DNA of 37,930 nt from Deltaproteobacteria bacterium (GTDB lineage Bacteria > Myxococcota_A > UBA9042 > DTJE01), in assembly GCA_029547805.1 (NCBI GenBank), contig JAKPOP010000002.1, forward strand, positions 1 to 37,930. The letters run 5' to 3'. This document shows positions 1 to 10,833 of this stretch, in pieces. The notes under the pieces were generated by a model. It saw nothing but the letters and a program-made list of their open reading frames with translations. It was not told the origin of the DNA and did not search any database. Position numbers and translations under genes: made by a program. The first letter of the stretch is position 1. Every line of letters begins with the position of its first letter.

Positions 1-630
1 GACGACTGCGACGGTTCCACCGACGAGGACCTGGGAACCACCACCTGCGGCATCGGCGCCTGCCGGGTCACCGTGGCCGACTGCCAGGACGGCCGTCCCC
101 AGGCCTGCATCCCGGCGCCCGGCTCCACCGAGGCCTGCAACGGCATCGATGACGACTGCGACGGTTTCATCGATGAGGACCTGGGAACCACCACCTGTGG
201 CATCGGTCCCTGCGAGGTGACCGTGGACAACTGCCGGGAGGGCCGTCCCCAGGCCTGCATCCCGGCGTCTGGCTCCCCCGAGACCTGCAACGGCATCGAC
301 GATGACTGCAACGGGCTGACCGACGAGGACCTGGGAACCACCACCTGCGGCATCGGCGCCTGCCAGATCACCGTGCAGAATTGCCTGAACGGAGTCCGCC
401 AGTCATGCCTGCCGGGCAGCCCCTCCGGGGAGGCCTGCAACGGCATCGACGACGACTGCGACGGTTTCACCGACGAGGACCTGGGAACCACCACCTGTGG
501 CATCGGTCCCTGCGAGGTGACCGTGGACAACTGCCGGGACGGCCGTCCCCAGGCCTGCATCCCGGCGCCCGGCTCCACCGAGGCCTGCAACGGCATCGAC
601 GACGACTGCAACGGGCTGACCGACGAGGTC
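1..630 (+). repeat. Tandem 150-bp repeats inside the cysteine-rich gene
   Basis: The block beginning CTGGGAACCACCACCTG recurs at 31, 181, 331 and 481, exactly 150 bases apart, and the GACGACTGC-type block recurs at 1, 151, 301, 451 and 601. The copies at 181-240 and 481-540 differ at only one base. The array continues off the left edge. Near-identity at the DNA level, including synonymous positions, suggests recent duplication or gene conversion. Confidence 0.9.
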
Positions 631-2016
631 TGGCCCCAACTGGGAGGGCGCTGCGTGGCGGGGATCGGCCAGTGCCGCCGGGAGGGGATCCTGGTCTGCC
701 GGCCCGACGGGACCGGGTTGCAGTGCAGCGAGGCGCCCGGTGAACCCTGGCCGGAGGTCTGCAACCTGCTGGACGACGACTGCGATGGCGACACGGACGA
801 GGACGGTGCGCGGATCTGCGACGACGGGGTTCCCTGCACGGAGGACGCCTGCGACCGAGGGACCTGCATCCACCCGCTCCAGGCATCGTCCTGCCGGATC
901 GACGGCGTCTGCCTGCCCGCGGACGGGAGGCACCCGATCGACCCCTGTCTCTCCTGCCAGCCGGCGGTGAGCCAGGCGACCTGGTCCCCTCGGGTCGGCG
1001 CACCCTGCGACGACGGGGATTCCTGCACGGGCAGCGATGCCTGCGACCCGATCGGCCGGTGCACCGGGACCCCCTGGAACTGCACCCAGCCGAATCCCCT
1101 CTGCGGCGGGGACGGCTGCTACTGCGACGCGAATGCGCGGACCCGTTGCATGGACGACGGAATCCCGTGCACCGACGAGGTATGTCAGAACGGGACCTGC
1201 ACGCATCCCATCCGGAGCGGTTGGTGCCTGATCGGCGGGGCCTGCATCCCCGATGGCGCCCTCCATCCAACCGACGGGTGCCTGTGGTGCCAGGAAGGGG
1301 TCCAGAAGACGGCCTGGACCCCCCGAAACGGTCTGTCCTGCGATGACGGCGACCCCTGCACGGCCGGTGAGACCTGCGACGGGGCCGGGGCGTGCCGGCC
1401 CTCGGCCTCCTGGTCCTGTGCCCAGCCGAACCCGAACTGCGGCGGGGACGGCTGCTACTGCAACCCCACCGCCCGAACCAGGTGCGGCGACGACGGCCTC
1501 GACTGCACCGACGAGGCCTGCGAGGGGGGCCAGTGCACCTACCCGGTCAAGGAGGGCCGCTGCCTGATCGGGGGCAACTGCCTCTTCGACGGAAACGTGA
1601 ACCCGAACAACGCCTGCCTGTCCTGCCAGTCGGCCACGAACCGCCTGGCCTGGAGCCCCCGTACCGGAGTGGCCTGCAACGACGGCAACGCCTGCACCCG
1701 CAACGACCTCTGCAGCAGCCAGGGGCAGTGCGTCGGCACGACGATGACCTGCAGCCAGCCGAACCCGAACTGCGGCGGGGACGACTGCTACTGCAATCCG
1801 ACGACGAGGAAGAAGTGCGTGGACGACGGCCTCGCCTGCACGATCGAATCCTGCAATGCCTCCCAGGTCTGCACCTTCACGGTCCTGTCGGGGCAGTGCG
1901 CCATCGACGGGCGCTGCTGGAGGGCCGGCGACTACAACCCCTACGATTACTGCTACTACTGCAACCCCTCCTTCAGCCAGACGGCCTGGTACTACGACTG
2001 GAGCTGCAACAACTGA
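1..2016 (+). CDS. Secreted cysteine-rich repeat protein, MopE-type and EB-like repeats (5' end outside window)
   Basis: The frame is open from base 1, so the true start and any signal peptide lie upstream. The first 210 residues are 50-residue units built on CNGIDDDCDG...TDEDLGTTTCGIG, the Asp/Cys motif seen in MopE-type putative metal-binding proteins of deltaproteobacteria. After a variant unit (VWPQLGG...) and one more DDDCDGDTDED motif, a second repeat class of about 111 residues begins near base 810. Its units contain CDDG-PCT-E-C, C-IGG-C, WSPR and QPNPNCGGDGCYC blocks, and it occurs about four times, the last one shortened. The protein ends with aromatic-rich residues just before the TGA. 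Many paired cysteines and acidic loops suggest an extracellular disulfide-bonded, possibly calcium- or metal-binding surface protein; this is inference. No anchor or catalytic domain is visible in the part present. Confidence 0.85.
   Translation, partial: DDCDGSTDEDLGTTTCGIGACRVTVADCQDGRPQACIPAPGSTEACNGIDDDCDGFIDEDLGTTTCGIGPCEVTVDNCREGRPQACIPASGSPETCNGIDDDCNGLTDEDLGTTTCGIGACQITVQNCLNGVRQSCLPGSPSGEACNGIDDDCDGFTDEDLGTTTCGIGPCEVTVDNCRDGRPQACIPAPGSTEACNGIDDDCNGLTDEVWPQLGGRCVAGIGQCRREGILVCRPDGTGLQCSEAPGEPWPEVCNLLDDDCDGDTDEDGARICDDGVPCTEDACDRGTCIHPLQASSCRIDGVCLPADGRHPIDPCLSCQPAVSQATWSPRVGAPCDDGDSCTGSDACDPIGRCTGTPWNCTQPNPLCGGDGCYCDANARTRCMDDGIPCTDEVCQNGTCTHPIRSGWCLIGGACIPDGALHPTDGCLWCQEGVQKTAWTPRNGLSCDDGDPCTAGETCDGAGACRPSASWSCAQPNPNCGGDGCYCNPTARTRCGDDGLDCTDEACEGGQCTYPVKEGRCLIGGNCLFDGNVNPNNACLSCQSATNRLAWSPRTGVACNDGNACTRNDLCSSQGQCVGTTMTCSQPNPNCGGDDCYCNPTTRKKCVDDGLACTIESCNASQVCTFTVLSGQCAIDGRCWRAGDYNPYDYCYYCNPSFSQTAWYYDWSCNN
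810..2000 (+). repeat. About four 333-336-bp cysteine-rich coding repeats
   Basis: GACGACGG-type segments encoding DDG-(x)-CT recur near 820, 1153, 1489 and 1822, spaced 333-336 bases. Each unit also carries a QPNP(N/L)CGGD(G/D)CYC block. The units are diverged in sequence, unlike the upstream 150-bp repeats, so they are older duplications. Confidence 0.75.
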
Positions 2017-2125
2017 CGGGGCGCCGGACGGCCATGTCCTGTGAACCGGAATCCCCGACCGATGCGGGGGGCGCGTGGTCGATGCCGTCCCGGGACTCGC
2101 CGAACGGCGAGCCCGGTCCTGGCGG

Positions 2126-2154
2126 TTGCGCAAGGAACCCTGGCGCGCTAGCAT
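2126..2154 (+). promoter_or_regulatory. Putative sigma70-type promoter for gmk-gltX
   Basis: TTGCGC at 2126-2131 and TAGCAT at 2149-2154 are separated by 17 bases. The expected start near 2161 leaves a leader of about 35 bases before gmk. The match is good on spacing and moderate on sequence. Confidence 0.5.
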
Positions 2155-2195
2155 CCGGCCCGCTTCTTCGGGGATCTCCCTGAGGGGAGGGGGCC

Positions 2196-2811
2196 ATGCA
2201 GGAAGGGCTGCTCGTGATCTTCAGCGCCCCGTCGGGAGGCGGAAAGTCCACCCTGATTCATCGCCTGATGGCCGAAGAGGGACGCATGGCCTTCTCGGTC
2301 TCCCACACCACCCGAGCGCCCCGTCCGGGGGAACAGGACGGCGTGGACTACCACTTCGTCTCCGAGGAGACCTTCGACCGGATGCTGGCCGAAAACGCCT
2401 TTGTGGAGTGGGCCCGGGTCCACGGGCACCGCTACGGCACCTCCCGGAAGGAGGTGGAGCGGATCCTGCGCCTGGGCCAGGACGTGCTGTTCGAGGTGGA
2501 CTTCCAGGGCGGCCGGGCCCTCATGCGCCGCTTCCCGGAGGCCGTCTCGATCTTCGTGCTCCCCCCGTCGATGGCGGAGGTCCGGCGCCGACTCCGTTCC
2601 CGGGGCACCGATGCCCCGGAGGAGATCGCCCTGCGACTCCGGAACGCCCGGATGGAGATCGCCGTGGCCGGCGAGTACCGCTACGTGGTGGTCAACGACG
2701 ACCTGGACCGGGTCATCGGTGACGTGCGGGCCATCCTGGCCGCCGAGCGCCTGCGGTCCCACCGGGCCGCAGACCGCATCCGGGCCCTGGTGGCCGAGGA
2801 GGTTCCTTCCG

Positions 2812-2819
<8 letters not shown>
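2196..2819 (+). CDS. gmk: Guanylate kinase
   Basis: Phosphorylates GMP (and dGMP) to GDP with ATP in purine nucleotide synthesis and salvage; cytoplasmic. The 207-residue length is typical. The P-loop is at residues 10-19 (APSGGGKST), followed by the guanylate kinase signature region SVSHTTRAPRPGE and the lid/GMP-binding stretch with YGTSR. The ATG follows a GGGGAGGGGG ribosome-binding site. The last eight bases overlap gltX, so the two are probably translationally coupled. Confidence 0.97.
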
Positions 2820-4254
<1,435 letters not shown>

Positions 4255-4332
4255 CCCTGGGGTCACCCTGGCGGCACCACGACCGCGCCTCGCTTCCAGG
4301 AAACGGAAGGCCTGGCCGAAGCCCCCGGCACG

Positions 4333-4752
4333 TCAGATCAATTCGCGGGCGGCGAAGGCGAAGGGGATCTCCTGGGCGGCCGTCTCGGGAGAATCACTGC
4401 CGTGGACCGCGTTGCGGCCGATGTCGGTGCCGAAGCGCCCCCGGACGGTATCGGGTCCCGCCTTCGTCGAGTCGGTGGGGCCCATCAGGTCCCGCCAGCG
4501 GGCGATGGCGTTCTCCCCCTCCAGCACCATCACCACGATGGGGCCCGAGGACATGAACTCGCACAGGGAGGGGTAGAAGGGCCGCTCCCGGTGCACCGCG
4601 TAGAAGGCCTCCGCCTCGCTCCGGGTGAAGCGGGTCCGCCGCAACCCGACGATCCGAAGCCCCGACCGCTCGATCATGGCCAGGATCTCCCCGGTCCGAC
4701 CGGCCTCCACCGCATCCGGCTTGATCATCCCGAAGGTCCATTCGATCGCCAT
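4333..4752 (-). CDS. ndk: Nucleoside diphosphate kinase
   Basis: Transfers the gamma-phosphate of ATP to nucleoside diphosphates through a phosphohistidine. The protein is 139 residues, the usual family length. The KPDAV motif is at residues 11-15 and the active-site His117 lies in NAVHGSDS. It is the last gene of a sucC-sucD-ndk run, 18 bases after sucD, so ndk is probably co-transcribed with succinyl-CoA synthetase. Functionally this fits: the synthetase makes ATP or GTP and Ndk equilibrates the pool. It is convergent with gltX. Confidence 0.97.
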   Translation of the reverse strand: MAIEWTFGMIKPDAVEAGRTGEILAMIERSGLRIVGLRRTRFTRSEAEAFYAVHRERPFYPSLCEFMSSGPIVVMVLEGENAIARWRDLMGPTDSTKAGPDTVRGRFGTDIGRNAVHGSDSPETAAQEIPFAFAARELI

Positions 4753-4770
4753 CTCTCGTCTCCTTCCTGG

Positions 4771-5643
4771 CTAGCGCCCCAGCCGCCTGGCCATCGTGGC
4801 CCCGATGTCCGCCGGGGTGTCCGCCACCTCGATCCCGTGGTCCCGGAGGACCTGGATCTTGCCCTCCGCCGTCCCGCTGCCACCGCTGACGATGGCGCCG
4901 GCATGGCCCATGCGCCGTCCCGGAGGCGCCGTGCGCCCCGCGATGAAGGCCACCACCGGCTTGGTCATGTGTTCCCGGACGAATGCGGCCGCCTTCTCCT
5001 CCGCCTGGCCCCCGATCTCGCCGATCAGGACGACCCCCTCGGTCCCAGGGTCCGCCTCGAAGGCCTCCAGCACCTCCACGAAGGAGGTCCCGGCCACCGG
5101 GTCTCCGCCGATTCCCACGGCCGTGGACTGCCCCAGGCCCAGTTCGGTCAACTGGGCCACCGCCTCGTAGGTCAGCGTCCCGGATCGGGAGACGACGCCG
5201 ATCGTCCCCGGCCGATGCACCGACGCCGGCAGGATCCCGATCTTGCATTTTCCGGGGCTGATCAGGCCCGGGCAGTTGGGGCCGATCATCCGGATCCCGG
5301 CCCGATCCACGACGGGCTTCACCGCCAGCATGTCCAGGACCGGCATCCCCTCGGTGATGCAGACGATCAGCCGGACCCCGGCGTCCACCGCCTCCAGGAT
5401 TGCGTCCTTGCAGAAGGGCGCCGGCACGAAGATGCAGGTCGCATCGGCGCCGGTCTCCCGGACCGCCTCCCGGACCCCCTCGAAGATCGGGATGTCGTCC
5501 AGCCGGGTCCCTCCCTTGCCGGGCGTCACGCCACCGACCACCCTGGTCCCGTAGGCGACCATCTGGCGGGCATGGAAGGCCCCCGCCGTCCCGGTGATTC
5601 CCTGGACCAGCACCCGCGTGTTCTCGTCGATGAAGATGGACAT
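4771..5643 (-). CDS. sucD: Succinyl-CoA synthetase, alpha subunit
   Basis: With SucC, interconverts succinyl-CoA, ADP (or GDP) and phosphate with succinate, CoA and ATP (GTP) in the TCA cycle. The 290-residue length is standard. An N-terminal CoA-binding Rossmann domain carries [11 protein letters not shown]. The phosphorylated histidine sits in [14 protein letters not shown] near residue 247, followed by GTAEGK. The start is four bases after the sucC stop, indicating tight coupling. Confidence 0.97.
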   Translation of the reverse strand: MSIFIDENTRVLVQGITGTAGAFHARQMVAYGTRVVGGVTPGKGGTRLDDIPIFEGVREAVRETGADATCIFVPAPFCKDAILEAVDAGVRLIVCITEGMPVLDMLAVKPVVDRAGIRMIGPNCPGLISPGKCKIGILPASVHRPGTIGVVSRSGTLTYEAVAQLTELGLGQSTAVGIGGDPVAGTSFVEVLEAFEADPGTEGVVLIGEIGGQAEEKAAAFVREHMTKPVVAFIAGRTAPPGRRMGHAGAIVSGGSGTAEGKIQVLRDHGIEVADTPADIGATMARRLGR

Positions 5644-5647
5644 CGCG

Positions 5648-6811
5648 CTACTCCCCCCGGCTCGCCCGGACCACCGCCTCGGCCGCCTCCCGCATCGTCT
5701 CCACCGGGATGATGGCCAGCCCCGACTGTCGCAGGATCTCCCGCCCCAGGTCCCGGTTGGTCCCCTGGAGCCGCACGACCAGCGGCACGTCCAGGCCCAC
5801 CTCCCGGGCCGCCGCCACGACCCCCTCGGCGATGATGTCGCACTTCATGATCCCGCCGAAGATGTTCACCAGGATGGCCTTGGGCCGATCCGCCAGGATG
5901 ATCTCGAAGGCCGCCTTGACCCGGGCCTTGTCCGCAGACCCGCCGACGTCCAGGAAGTTCGCCGGCTCGCCGCCGAAGTACTTGATGATGTCCATCGTGG
6001 CCATCGCGAGCCCGGCACCGTTGACCAGGTTGCCGATGTCGCCGTCCAGTTTGATGTAGGACAGCCCGTGGTCCGTCGCCCGGACCTCCAGGGGCTCCTC
6101 CTCGTCCAGGTCCCGGAGGGCGACGATGTCCGGATGGCGGAAGAGGGCGTTGTCGTCGAAGCCCATCTTGGCGTCCAGCGCCAGCAGGTCGCCCCCCCGG
6201 GTCACCACCAGGGGGTTGATCTCCACCAGCGAGGCGTCCTTGTCCACGAAGGCCCGGTACATGCCTTCCAGGAAGGTCCGGGCCTGCTGCGCCGTGGCAC
6301 CCGTCAGGCCCAGCCCCCGACAGACGTTCCGGACCTGGAACGGCTGGATGCCCACCGAGAAGTCGATGGATTCCCGGAGGATCTTCTCCGGGGTGTGGGC
6401 CGCGACCTCCTCGATCTCCATGCCCCCCTCGGTGGAGGCCATCAGGACGATCCGCCGCGTCTCCCGGTCCAGCAGCATCGCCACGTAGAGTTCCCTGGCG
6501 ATCTCAAGGCCTTCCTCGACATAGACCTTCCGGACCAGCCGTCCCTCGGGGCCCGTCTGGACGGTCCGCAGGGTCATGCCGATCATCGCCGCGGCCTTCT
6601 CCCGGACCTCCTCGAGGGATCGGCAGACCTTCACGCCGCCGCCCTTGCCCCGCCCGCCGGCGTGGATCTGGGCCTTCACCACGAAGACCGGACCAGGAAG
6701 CCCCCTGGCCACCTCCACGGCCTCCTCGGGCGTCGTCGCGATCCCCCCCCGGGGAACCGCCACCCCGAAGGGCCCCAGCACCGCCTTTGCCTGGTATTCG
6801 TGAATCTTCAT
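5648..6811 (-). CDS. sucC: Succinyl-CoA synthetase, beta subunit
   Basis: Nucleotide-binding subunit of the TCA-cycle succinyl-CoA synthetase. The 387-residue protein begins [17 protein letters not shown], the family's conserved N-terminus, and has an ATP-grasp fold with the conserved [11 protein letters not shown] segment. The C-terminal region contains the conserved [10 protein letters not shown] and the final VRLQGTN segment. A GAGGAG ribosome-binding site precedes the ATG. First gene of the sucC-sucD-ndk operon, with a promoter-like element 90-120 bases upstream. Confidence 0.97.
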   Translation of the reverse strand: MKIHEYQAKAVLGPFGVAVPRGGIATTPEEAVEVARGLPGPVFVVKAQIHAGGRGKGGGVKVCRSLEEVREKAAAMIGMTLRTVQTGPEGRLVRKVYVEEGLEIARELYVAMLLDRETRRIVLMASTEGGMEIEEVAAHTPEKILRESIDFSVGIQPFQVRNVCRGLGLTGATAQQARTFLEGMYRAFVDKDASLVEINPLVVTRGGDLLALDAKMGFDDNALFRHPDIVALRDLDEEEPLEVRATDHGLSYIKLDGDIGNLVNGAGLAMATMDIIKYFGGEPANFLDVGGSADKARVKAAFEIILADRPKAILVNIFGGIMKCDIIAEGVVAAAREVGLDVPLVVRLQGTNRDLGREILRQSGLAIIPVETMREAAEAVVRASRGE

Positions 6812-6901
6812 CCGGTGTTCTCCTCGCGGTGGAGTGTCCCTGCCTCCGCCCGTTCTCTGGCCGTGACGACCACCGGGAATCGGGAGGTGGAAGGCGCGCC
6901 G

Positions 6902-6929
6902 ATGGTATCCCGGCCGCCTCCGATGTCAA
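6902..6929 (-). promoter_or_regulatory. Putative promoter of sucC-sucD-ndk
   Basis: On the minus strand a perfect TTGACA (6929 to 6924) is followed after 16 bases by TACCAT (6907 to 6902). The expected start near 6895 gives a leader of about 84 bases before sucC. The remaining sequence to 7043 contains no gene that I can support. Confidence 0.6.
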
Positions 6930-7043
6930 TCTGCGGCCCCGCTGCGAGGCTTCCCGTCGGCCCCACAGGGAGATGGAAGGAGATGACGAGGGCAACGGGG
7001 AAACCGGGAAGGACCTTCGTGCCAGGATGCCAAGCAAGGGGGT

Positions 7044-8114
7044 TCAGGGGCCTTCCTCCGGCACTCCAAAGGCGAAGGTCAACAGGTCCCGGCGGGCCGC
7101 CAGGGCCGTCCAGAGGGGATTGCCCCGGCCCTTCAGGAAGACCCGGTCGCCCCGGAGGGTGACCTCGGCGCTTGCCAGTGGCGTGTCGGCGTCCTTGAAG
7201 AGGTCCCCCAGGGCCCCGGGCTCTCCCTGCTGGTCCGGGTCCTGGCCGATGACCTGCCGCACCGCCTCCACGGTTCCCTGCCACCAGGTCCGGACGGCCT
7301 GTTCCAGGGCCGTCTCCTTCCCCTCCGCCGCCAGGAAGACCGCCAGGAACCCCTCGGGGCTCTGGAAGAGGGCCCCCAGTCGGCAGGCGCTGCCACCGGG
7401 GATCCCGGCGGGGTCCAGCACCCACAGGGCCCCGTGCCGGAAGGCATCGTTCCCCGCCACGTCCCGGAGTTCCTTCTGGCGCCGTTGCAACACGGGCCCC
7501 AGGGACGGGACCTGCCGGCGCGTCACCGCCAGGGCCTCGGCGACCGCCGCCGCATCCCCGATCACCACGGGACCCTCCGGCCCCAGTCGGCCCACCCGGA
7601 ACTCCCGGTTCCCCCGGCGGACCAGGACGCCCCCGGCGGTTCCTTCCTGCCACCGAGCCCCTGGTGCCTGTCCCAGATGTCCCTTCGGACAGATCCCCGC
7701 GAACCCCTTGTCCCGGACCCCGAAGACCACGCAGTCCCCGGCGAGGCTGGCCGAATCGATGCCCCAGGTCCGCTCGATCCCCCGCCGGAAGGCCGCCTCA
7801 TCGATGGCCCGGACGACCCGCGGGAACCGCTCCGGCAGGACCCGGACCACCTGCTGGAGGTCCGACGCCGGCACCAGGGAGACCCAGGTGGTCCCGACCG
7901 GCAGGAACTCGCCCCAGGCCGCCAGGTCCTCCAGGCGCCCGGGGGAGGGCAGGGGAGGGCGATCCGGCGTCGTCGCCACCGGGCCGCCATCGGCCGCTCC
8001 CCGGGCCTCCGAGGAGGCCGGATCGACCCGCCCCCGGGAGGAACAGGCCCCTCCCCCGAGGGACGTCCCGACGATCGCCAGGGCCCAGGTCATCGCCATC
8101 AGGTGCCGCTTCAC
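7044..8114 (-). CDS. Probable lipoprotein of unknown function
   Basis: A 356-residue protein starting at a GTG. The N-terminus MKRHLMAMTWALAIVG ends in GGGAC-SS, a lipobox-like cysteine near residue 24, followed by a Pro/Ala-rich linker. The rest is a folded domain with no motif I recognise; segments such as WGEFLPVGTTWVSLVPAS and GRGNPLWTALAARRD are typical of large uncharacterised myxobacterial lipoproteins. The start was chosen because GTGA at 8114-8111 overlaps the stop of the upstream PAP2 gene and a GGGAGGGAGG site lies just before it. Third gene of the nadE-PAP2-lipoprotein operon. Confidence 0.8.
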   Translation of the reverse strand: MKRHLMAMTWALAIVGTSLGGGACSSRGRVDPASSEARGAADGGPVATTPDRPPLPSPGRLEDLAAWGEFLPVGTTWVSLVPASDLQQVVRVLPERFPRVVRAIDEAAFRRGIERTWGIDSASLAGDCVVFGVRDKGFAGICPKGHLGQAPGARWQEGTAGGVLVRRGNREFRVGRLGPEGPVVIGDAAAVAEALAVTRRQVPSLGPVLQRRQKELRDVAGNDAFRHGALWVLDPAGIPGGSACRLGALFQSPEGFLAVFLAAEGKETALEQAVRTWWQGTVEAVRQVIGQDPDQQGEPGALGDLFKDADTPLASAEVTLRGDRVFLKGRGNPLWTALAARRDLLTFAFGVPEEGP

Positions 8115-9151
8115 GAATCCCTCCCTCCCGGAACCCCCGCGGGAGTTCCCACCTCCGATTCCCCGGGGGATGCAGCGGTGGCCATCGTGCCGTCCTGGGC
8201 CGGGAAGGCGACCCCATGGAAGGCCTCGCTCCACCGGCTCGCCAACTGCATCGCGAGGACCGCCCAGAGGGCCCCCGCCAGGACATCCACCACGTAGTGA
8301 TAGCGCAGATAGACCGTCGCCCCGATCAGGCCGACCTGTACCGGCAGGATCCAGTAGAAGACCGGCCTCCGCCACTTCCACATCCCCATCAGCACGACGA
8401 GTCCGCCGGCGGTGTGACCGCTGGGAAAACAATCCAGGACGTTGGTCTCCGAGTGGTGGACCCAGGCCCCGAGCCACGGCTGGATGTAGTGCCCCCAGAC
8501 GGGTCTCGTAAAGTGATAGAGCCCGGCGAACTGGGGGTCCAGGGTGGTGCGGTAGGGCGACATCGCCGGGACCAGCAGATAGCCGATGTAGGTCCCGCAC
8601 TGGGTCAGGGCGATGGCCGTCATGAAGGCGTAGAAGTCATGAACCTCCCGGCCCGTCTCCCCGTTCCAGAACTCCCGAAGAGTCCGGTGGGGCCGTCGGG
8701 TCAGGATGAACAGGCCCGTCAGGAAGACCGGGTAGTAGGTCACGTAGGCGAACTGCATCACGTCCACGGCCAGGGGATGGAGGAACCGCTCCAGGGCCTC
8801 CAGGGGATCGACACCCAGGAAGATCAGGCGGTCCAGGGCCGCCAGTTCCCGCTCGTAGGTGTGGTCCACGACGTAGGGAAGAATGTCCCCCATCTCCAGG
8901 AACATGTATGGGATCAGTGAACACAGGGCCACGGTGCGCAGCATCGCCATTGGCAGCGGACGGATTCCTCGGCGGGTCGCCATTCGCAAGACCCAGGCAT
9001 AGGCCAGGGCCACCAGCAGGTAGCGGTGGATCACGCTCGTGTCCGGCAGGCGTTCCCGGTGCCACAGACCGACGCCGGCCATCGTCAGCCCGAAGGCGAT
9101 GATGACGAGGTCCGGCGCCTCGAACCCCATCCCTCGAAGGCGCTGCTTCAC
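8111..9151 (-). CDS. PAP2-superfamily integral membrane phosphatase or phosphotransferase
   Basis: A 346-residue protein with about six hydrophobic segments. The PAP2 catalytic motifs are seen as CFPSGHTAGG (PSGH at residues 243-246) and YLRYHYVVDVLAG (His285, Asp289), close to the inositolphosphotransferase/Aur1-like branch, where the second motif takes a YHYxxDVLAG form. It may act on a lipid phosphate or transfer a phosphoalcohol head group at the inner membrane; the substrate is unknown. The GTG start (9151) overlaps the nadE stop as GTGA with GGAGGA upstream, and its own stop overlaps the next gene in the same way. Confidence 0.85.
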   Translation of the reverse strand: MKQRLRGMGFEAPDLVIIAFGLTMAGVGLWHRERLPDTSVIHRYLLVALAYAWVLRMATRRGIRPLPMAMLRTVALCSLIPYMFLEMGDILPYVVDHTYERELAALDRLIFLGVDPLEALERFLHPLAVDVMQFAYVTYYPVFLTGLFILTRRPHRTLREFWNGETGREVHDFYAFMTAIALTQCGTYIGYLLVPAMSPYRTTLDPQFAGLYHFTRPVWGHYIQPWLGAWVHHSETNVLDCFPSGHTAGGLVVLMGMWKWRRPVFYWILPVQVGLIGATVYLRYHYVVDVLAGALWAVLAMQLASRWSEAFHGVAFPAQDGTMATAASPGESEVGTPAGVPGGRDS

Positions 9152-10821
9152 GTCAGGTCCTCCTGAAAACGGGATGCCACGGGAACCCGACGACCGGGTC
9201 CGAAGGCCCGGCGGGTCACCTTCAGGCTGAAGGGGGCCTGCCGGCGCTTGAACTCGCTCCGGGCCAGGGCCGAGAGGACGAAGGCCACCGCGTCCGCCGG
9301 GAGCCCCTCGGCGACCGCCTCCCGTCCCGATCGATTCCGGACCACCAGGGCGTCGATCACGCGGTCCAGGACAGGGTAGGGTGGCAGAGAGTCCTCGTCC
9401 CGCTGGTCCGGGCGCAGTTCGGCGCTGGGGGCGCGCCGGAAGATCCCCTCGGGGATCGCGAATCCCTCCTGTTGCAGGGCCCGTCCGACCCGATAGACCC
9501 ACTCCTTCGTGAGGTCCCCGATCACCGCGATCCCCCCCACCATGTCCCCGTAGAGGGTCGCATACCCGACCGCCGCCTCGCTCTTGTTGCCCGTGTTCAG
9601 GACCAGGGCGTCGTGCTGGTTGGACCAGGCCATCAGCAGGACGCCCCGGGTCCGGGCCTGGAGGTTCTCGTCGGTGATGCCCCGGAGGGGGGCCCCGTCC
9701 ACCGCCTGGGAGAAGGCCTGCCGAAAGGCGTCGCAGATGGGGTCGATGGGGACCTCCCGAAACCGGATGCCCAGGTTTGCGGCCAGTTCCCGGGCGTCGT
9801 TCCGGGTCCCCTCCGAGGAGTGTCGGGAGGGCATCGAGAGGGCGGCCACCGAGTCCTTTCCCAGGGCTCGAACGGCCAGGGCGGCCACCACCGCCGAGTC
9901 GATGCCCCCCGACAGGCCCAGCACCACCTGCCGGAAACCGGTCTTGCGGCAGAAGTCCCGGATCCCCAGGGACAGGGCCTCGACGACGTCCCTGGCGTCT
10001 TCCTCGCTGCTCTCCGTTCTCAGGTCCCGAGGAGCCACCGGTTTGTCGGATGGCAGGTCCGCGTCCACCACCACGCATTCCTCCCGAAACCGGGAGGCCT
10101 GGCCCCTGATCCGGCCCGTGGCGTCCATCACAAAGGAATCGCCGTCGAAGATCAGGGCATCGTTCGCTCCGGCGGCGTTGACGTAGGCCAGCGAGCACCC
10201 CAGTCGCTCGACGATGCCCCGGGCCACGGCGCGCCGCTCCATCGTCTTTCCGATGTGGAATGGAGAGGCCGAGAGGTTCACGACCAGGCCGACGCCGCGC
10301 CCCGCAAGCACCTCCAGGGGGTCATGGGTGTAGGGCCTTCGCCCGTCCCAGACCTCCGGGTCGTTCCAGATGTCCTCACAGATGGTCAGGGCGATCCTTC
10401 CGTAGGGCCGGTCCATCACGGCAGGCTCGAAGGACGGCTGGAAGTATCGGGCCTCGTCGAAGACGTCGTAGGACGGCAGCAGGGCCTTTTGATAGCGGCC
10501 CACCTCGGCACCCCGGGCCACAAGAACCGCGGCGTTGAAGAGTCGTTTTCCGGTGGCCGAGGGGTTGGGCTCCACGAACCCGATGCATGCCTCCGGACCC
10601 ACGCAGGCCTGGCGAAACGACTGGAGCGCCCGGAGGTTCGCCTCGACGAACTCCGAACGGTCCAGGAGGTCCAGCGGCGGGTACCCCGTGAGAGCCATTT
10701 CCGGGAAGAGAACCAGGTCCGCCTGATCCGCCATCGCCCGGCGATAGGCGTCCAGGACCCGCGCGACGTTGCCCTCGAAATCTCCGACGGTGGAATCGAC
10801 CTGGGCGAGTCCGATTTTCAT
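9148..10821 (-). CDS. nadE: Glutamine-dependent NAD+ synthetase
   Basis: Makes NAD+ from nicotinate adenine dinucleotide, ATP and glutamine. The 557-residue protein has an N-terminal nitrilase-fold glutaminase (residues 1 to about 255) with the Glu41, Lys112, Cys148 triad and a C-terminal synthetase domain with the P-loop SGGIDS at 304-309. The ATG at 10821 (MKIGLAQVDSTVGDFEGN) matches the family's N-terminus; the frame stays open upstream, but that extension looks unrelated. There is no Shine-Dalgarno sequence before this ATG, and a TATACT box ends six bases before it, suggesting a leaderless message. First gene of a three-gene operon. Confidence 0.96.
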   Translation of the reverse strand: MKIGLAQVDSTVGDFEGNVARVLDAYRRAMADQADLVLFPEMALTGYPPLDLLDRSEFVEANLRALQSFRQACVGPEACIGFVEPNPSATGKRLFNAAVLVARGAEVGRYQKALLPSYDVFDEARYFQPSFEPAVMDRPYGRIALTICEDIWNDPEVWDGRRPYTHDPLEVLAGRGVGLVVNLSASPFHIGKTMERRAVARGIVERLGCSLAYVNAAGANDALIFDGDSFVMDATGRIRGQASRFREECVVVDADLPSDKPVAPRDLRTESSEEDARDVVEALSLGIRDFCRKTGFRQVVLGLSGGIDSAVVAALAVRALGKDSVAALSMPSRHSSEGTRNDARELAANLGIRFREVPIDPICDAFRQAFSQAVDGAPLRGITDENLQARTRGVLLMAWSNQHDALVLNTGNKSEAAVGYATLYGDMVGGIAVIGDLTKEWVYRVGRALQQEGFAIPEGIFRRAPSAELRPDQRDEDSLPPYPVLDRVIDALVVRNRSGREAVAEGLPADAVAFVLSALARSEFKRRQAPFSLKVTRRAFGPGRRVPVASRFQEDLT

Positions 10822-10827
10822 GGCGGG

Positions 10828-10833
10828 AGTATA
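10828..10833 (-). promoter_or_regulatory. -10 box of nadE, leaderless-type
   Basis: TATACT reads on the minus strand at 10833-10828, with six bases (CCCGCC) before the nadE ATG. At normal spacing, transcription would start at or next to the A of the ATG. The upstream -35 region is poor (GTGCCC at 17 bases). Confidence 0.5.

Noticed and set aside
1-630. CRISPR-like array
   Set aside because: The repeats are contiguous 150-bp coding units in frame, without unique spacers or cas genes.
403-2154. A 583-codon minus-strand frame opposite the cysteine-rich gene
   Set aside because: It mirrors the repeat structure of the plus-strand gene, is poor in plausible motifs, and has no ribosome-binding site; long antisense frames are common in GC-rich DNA.
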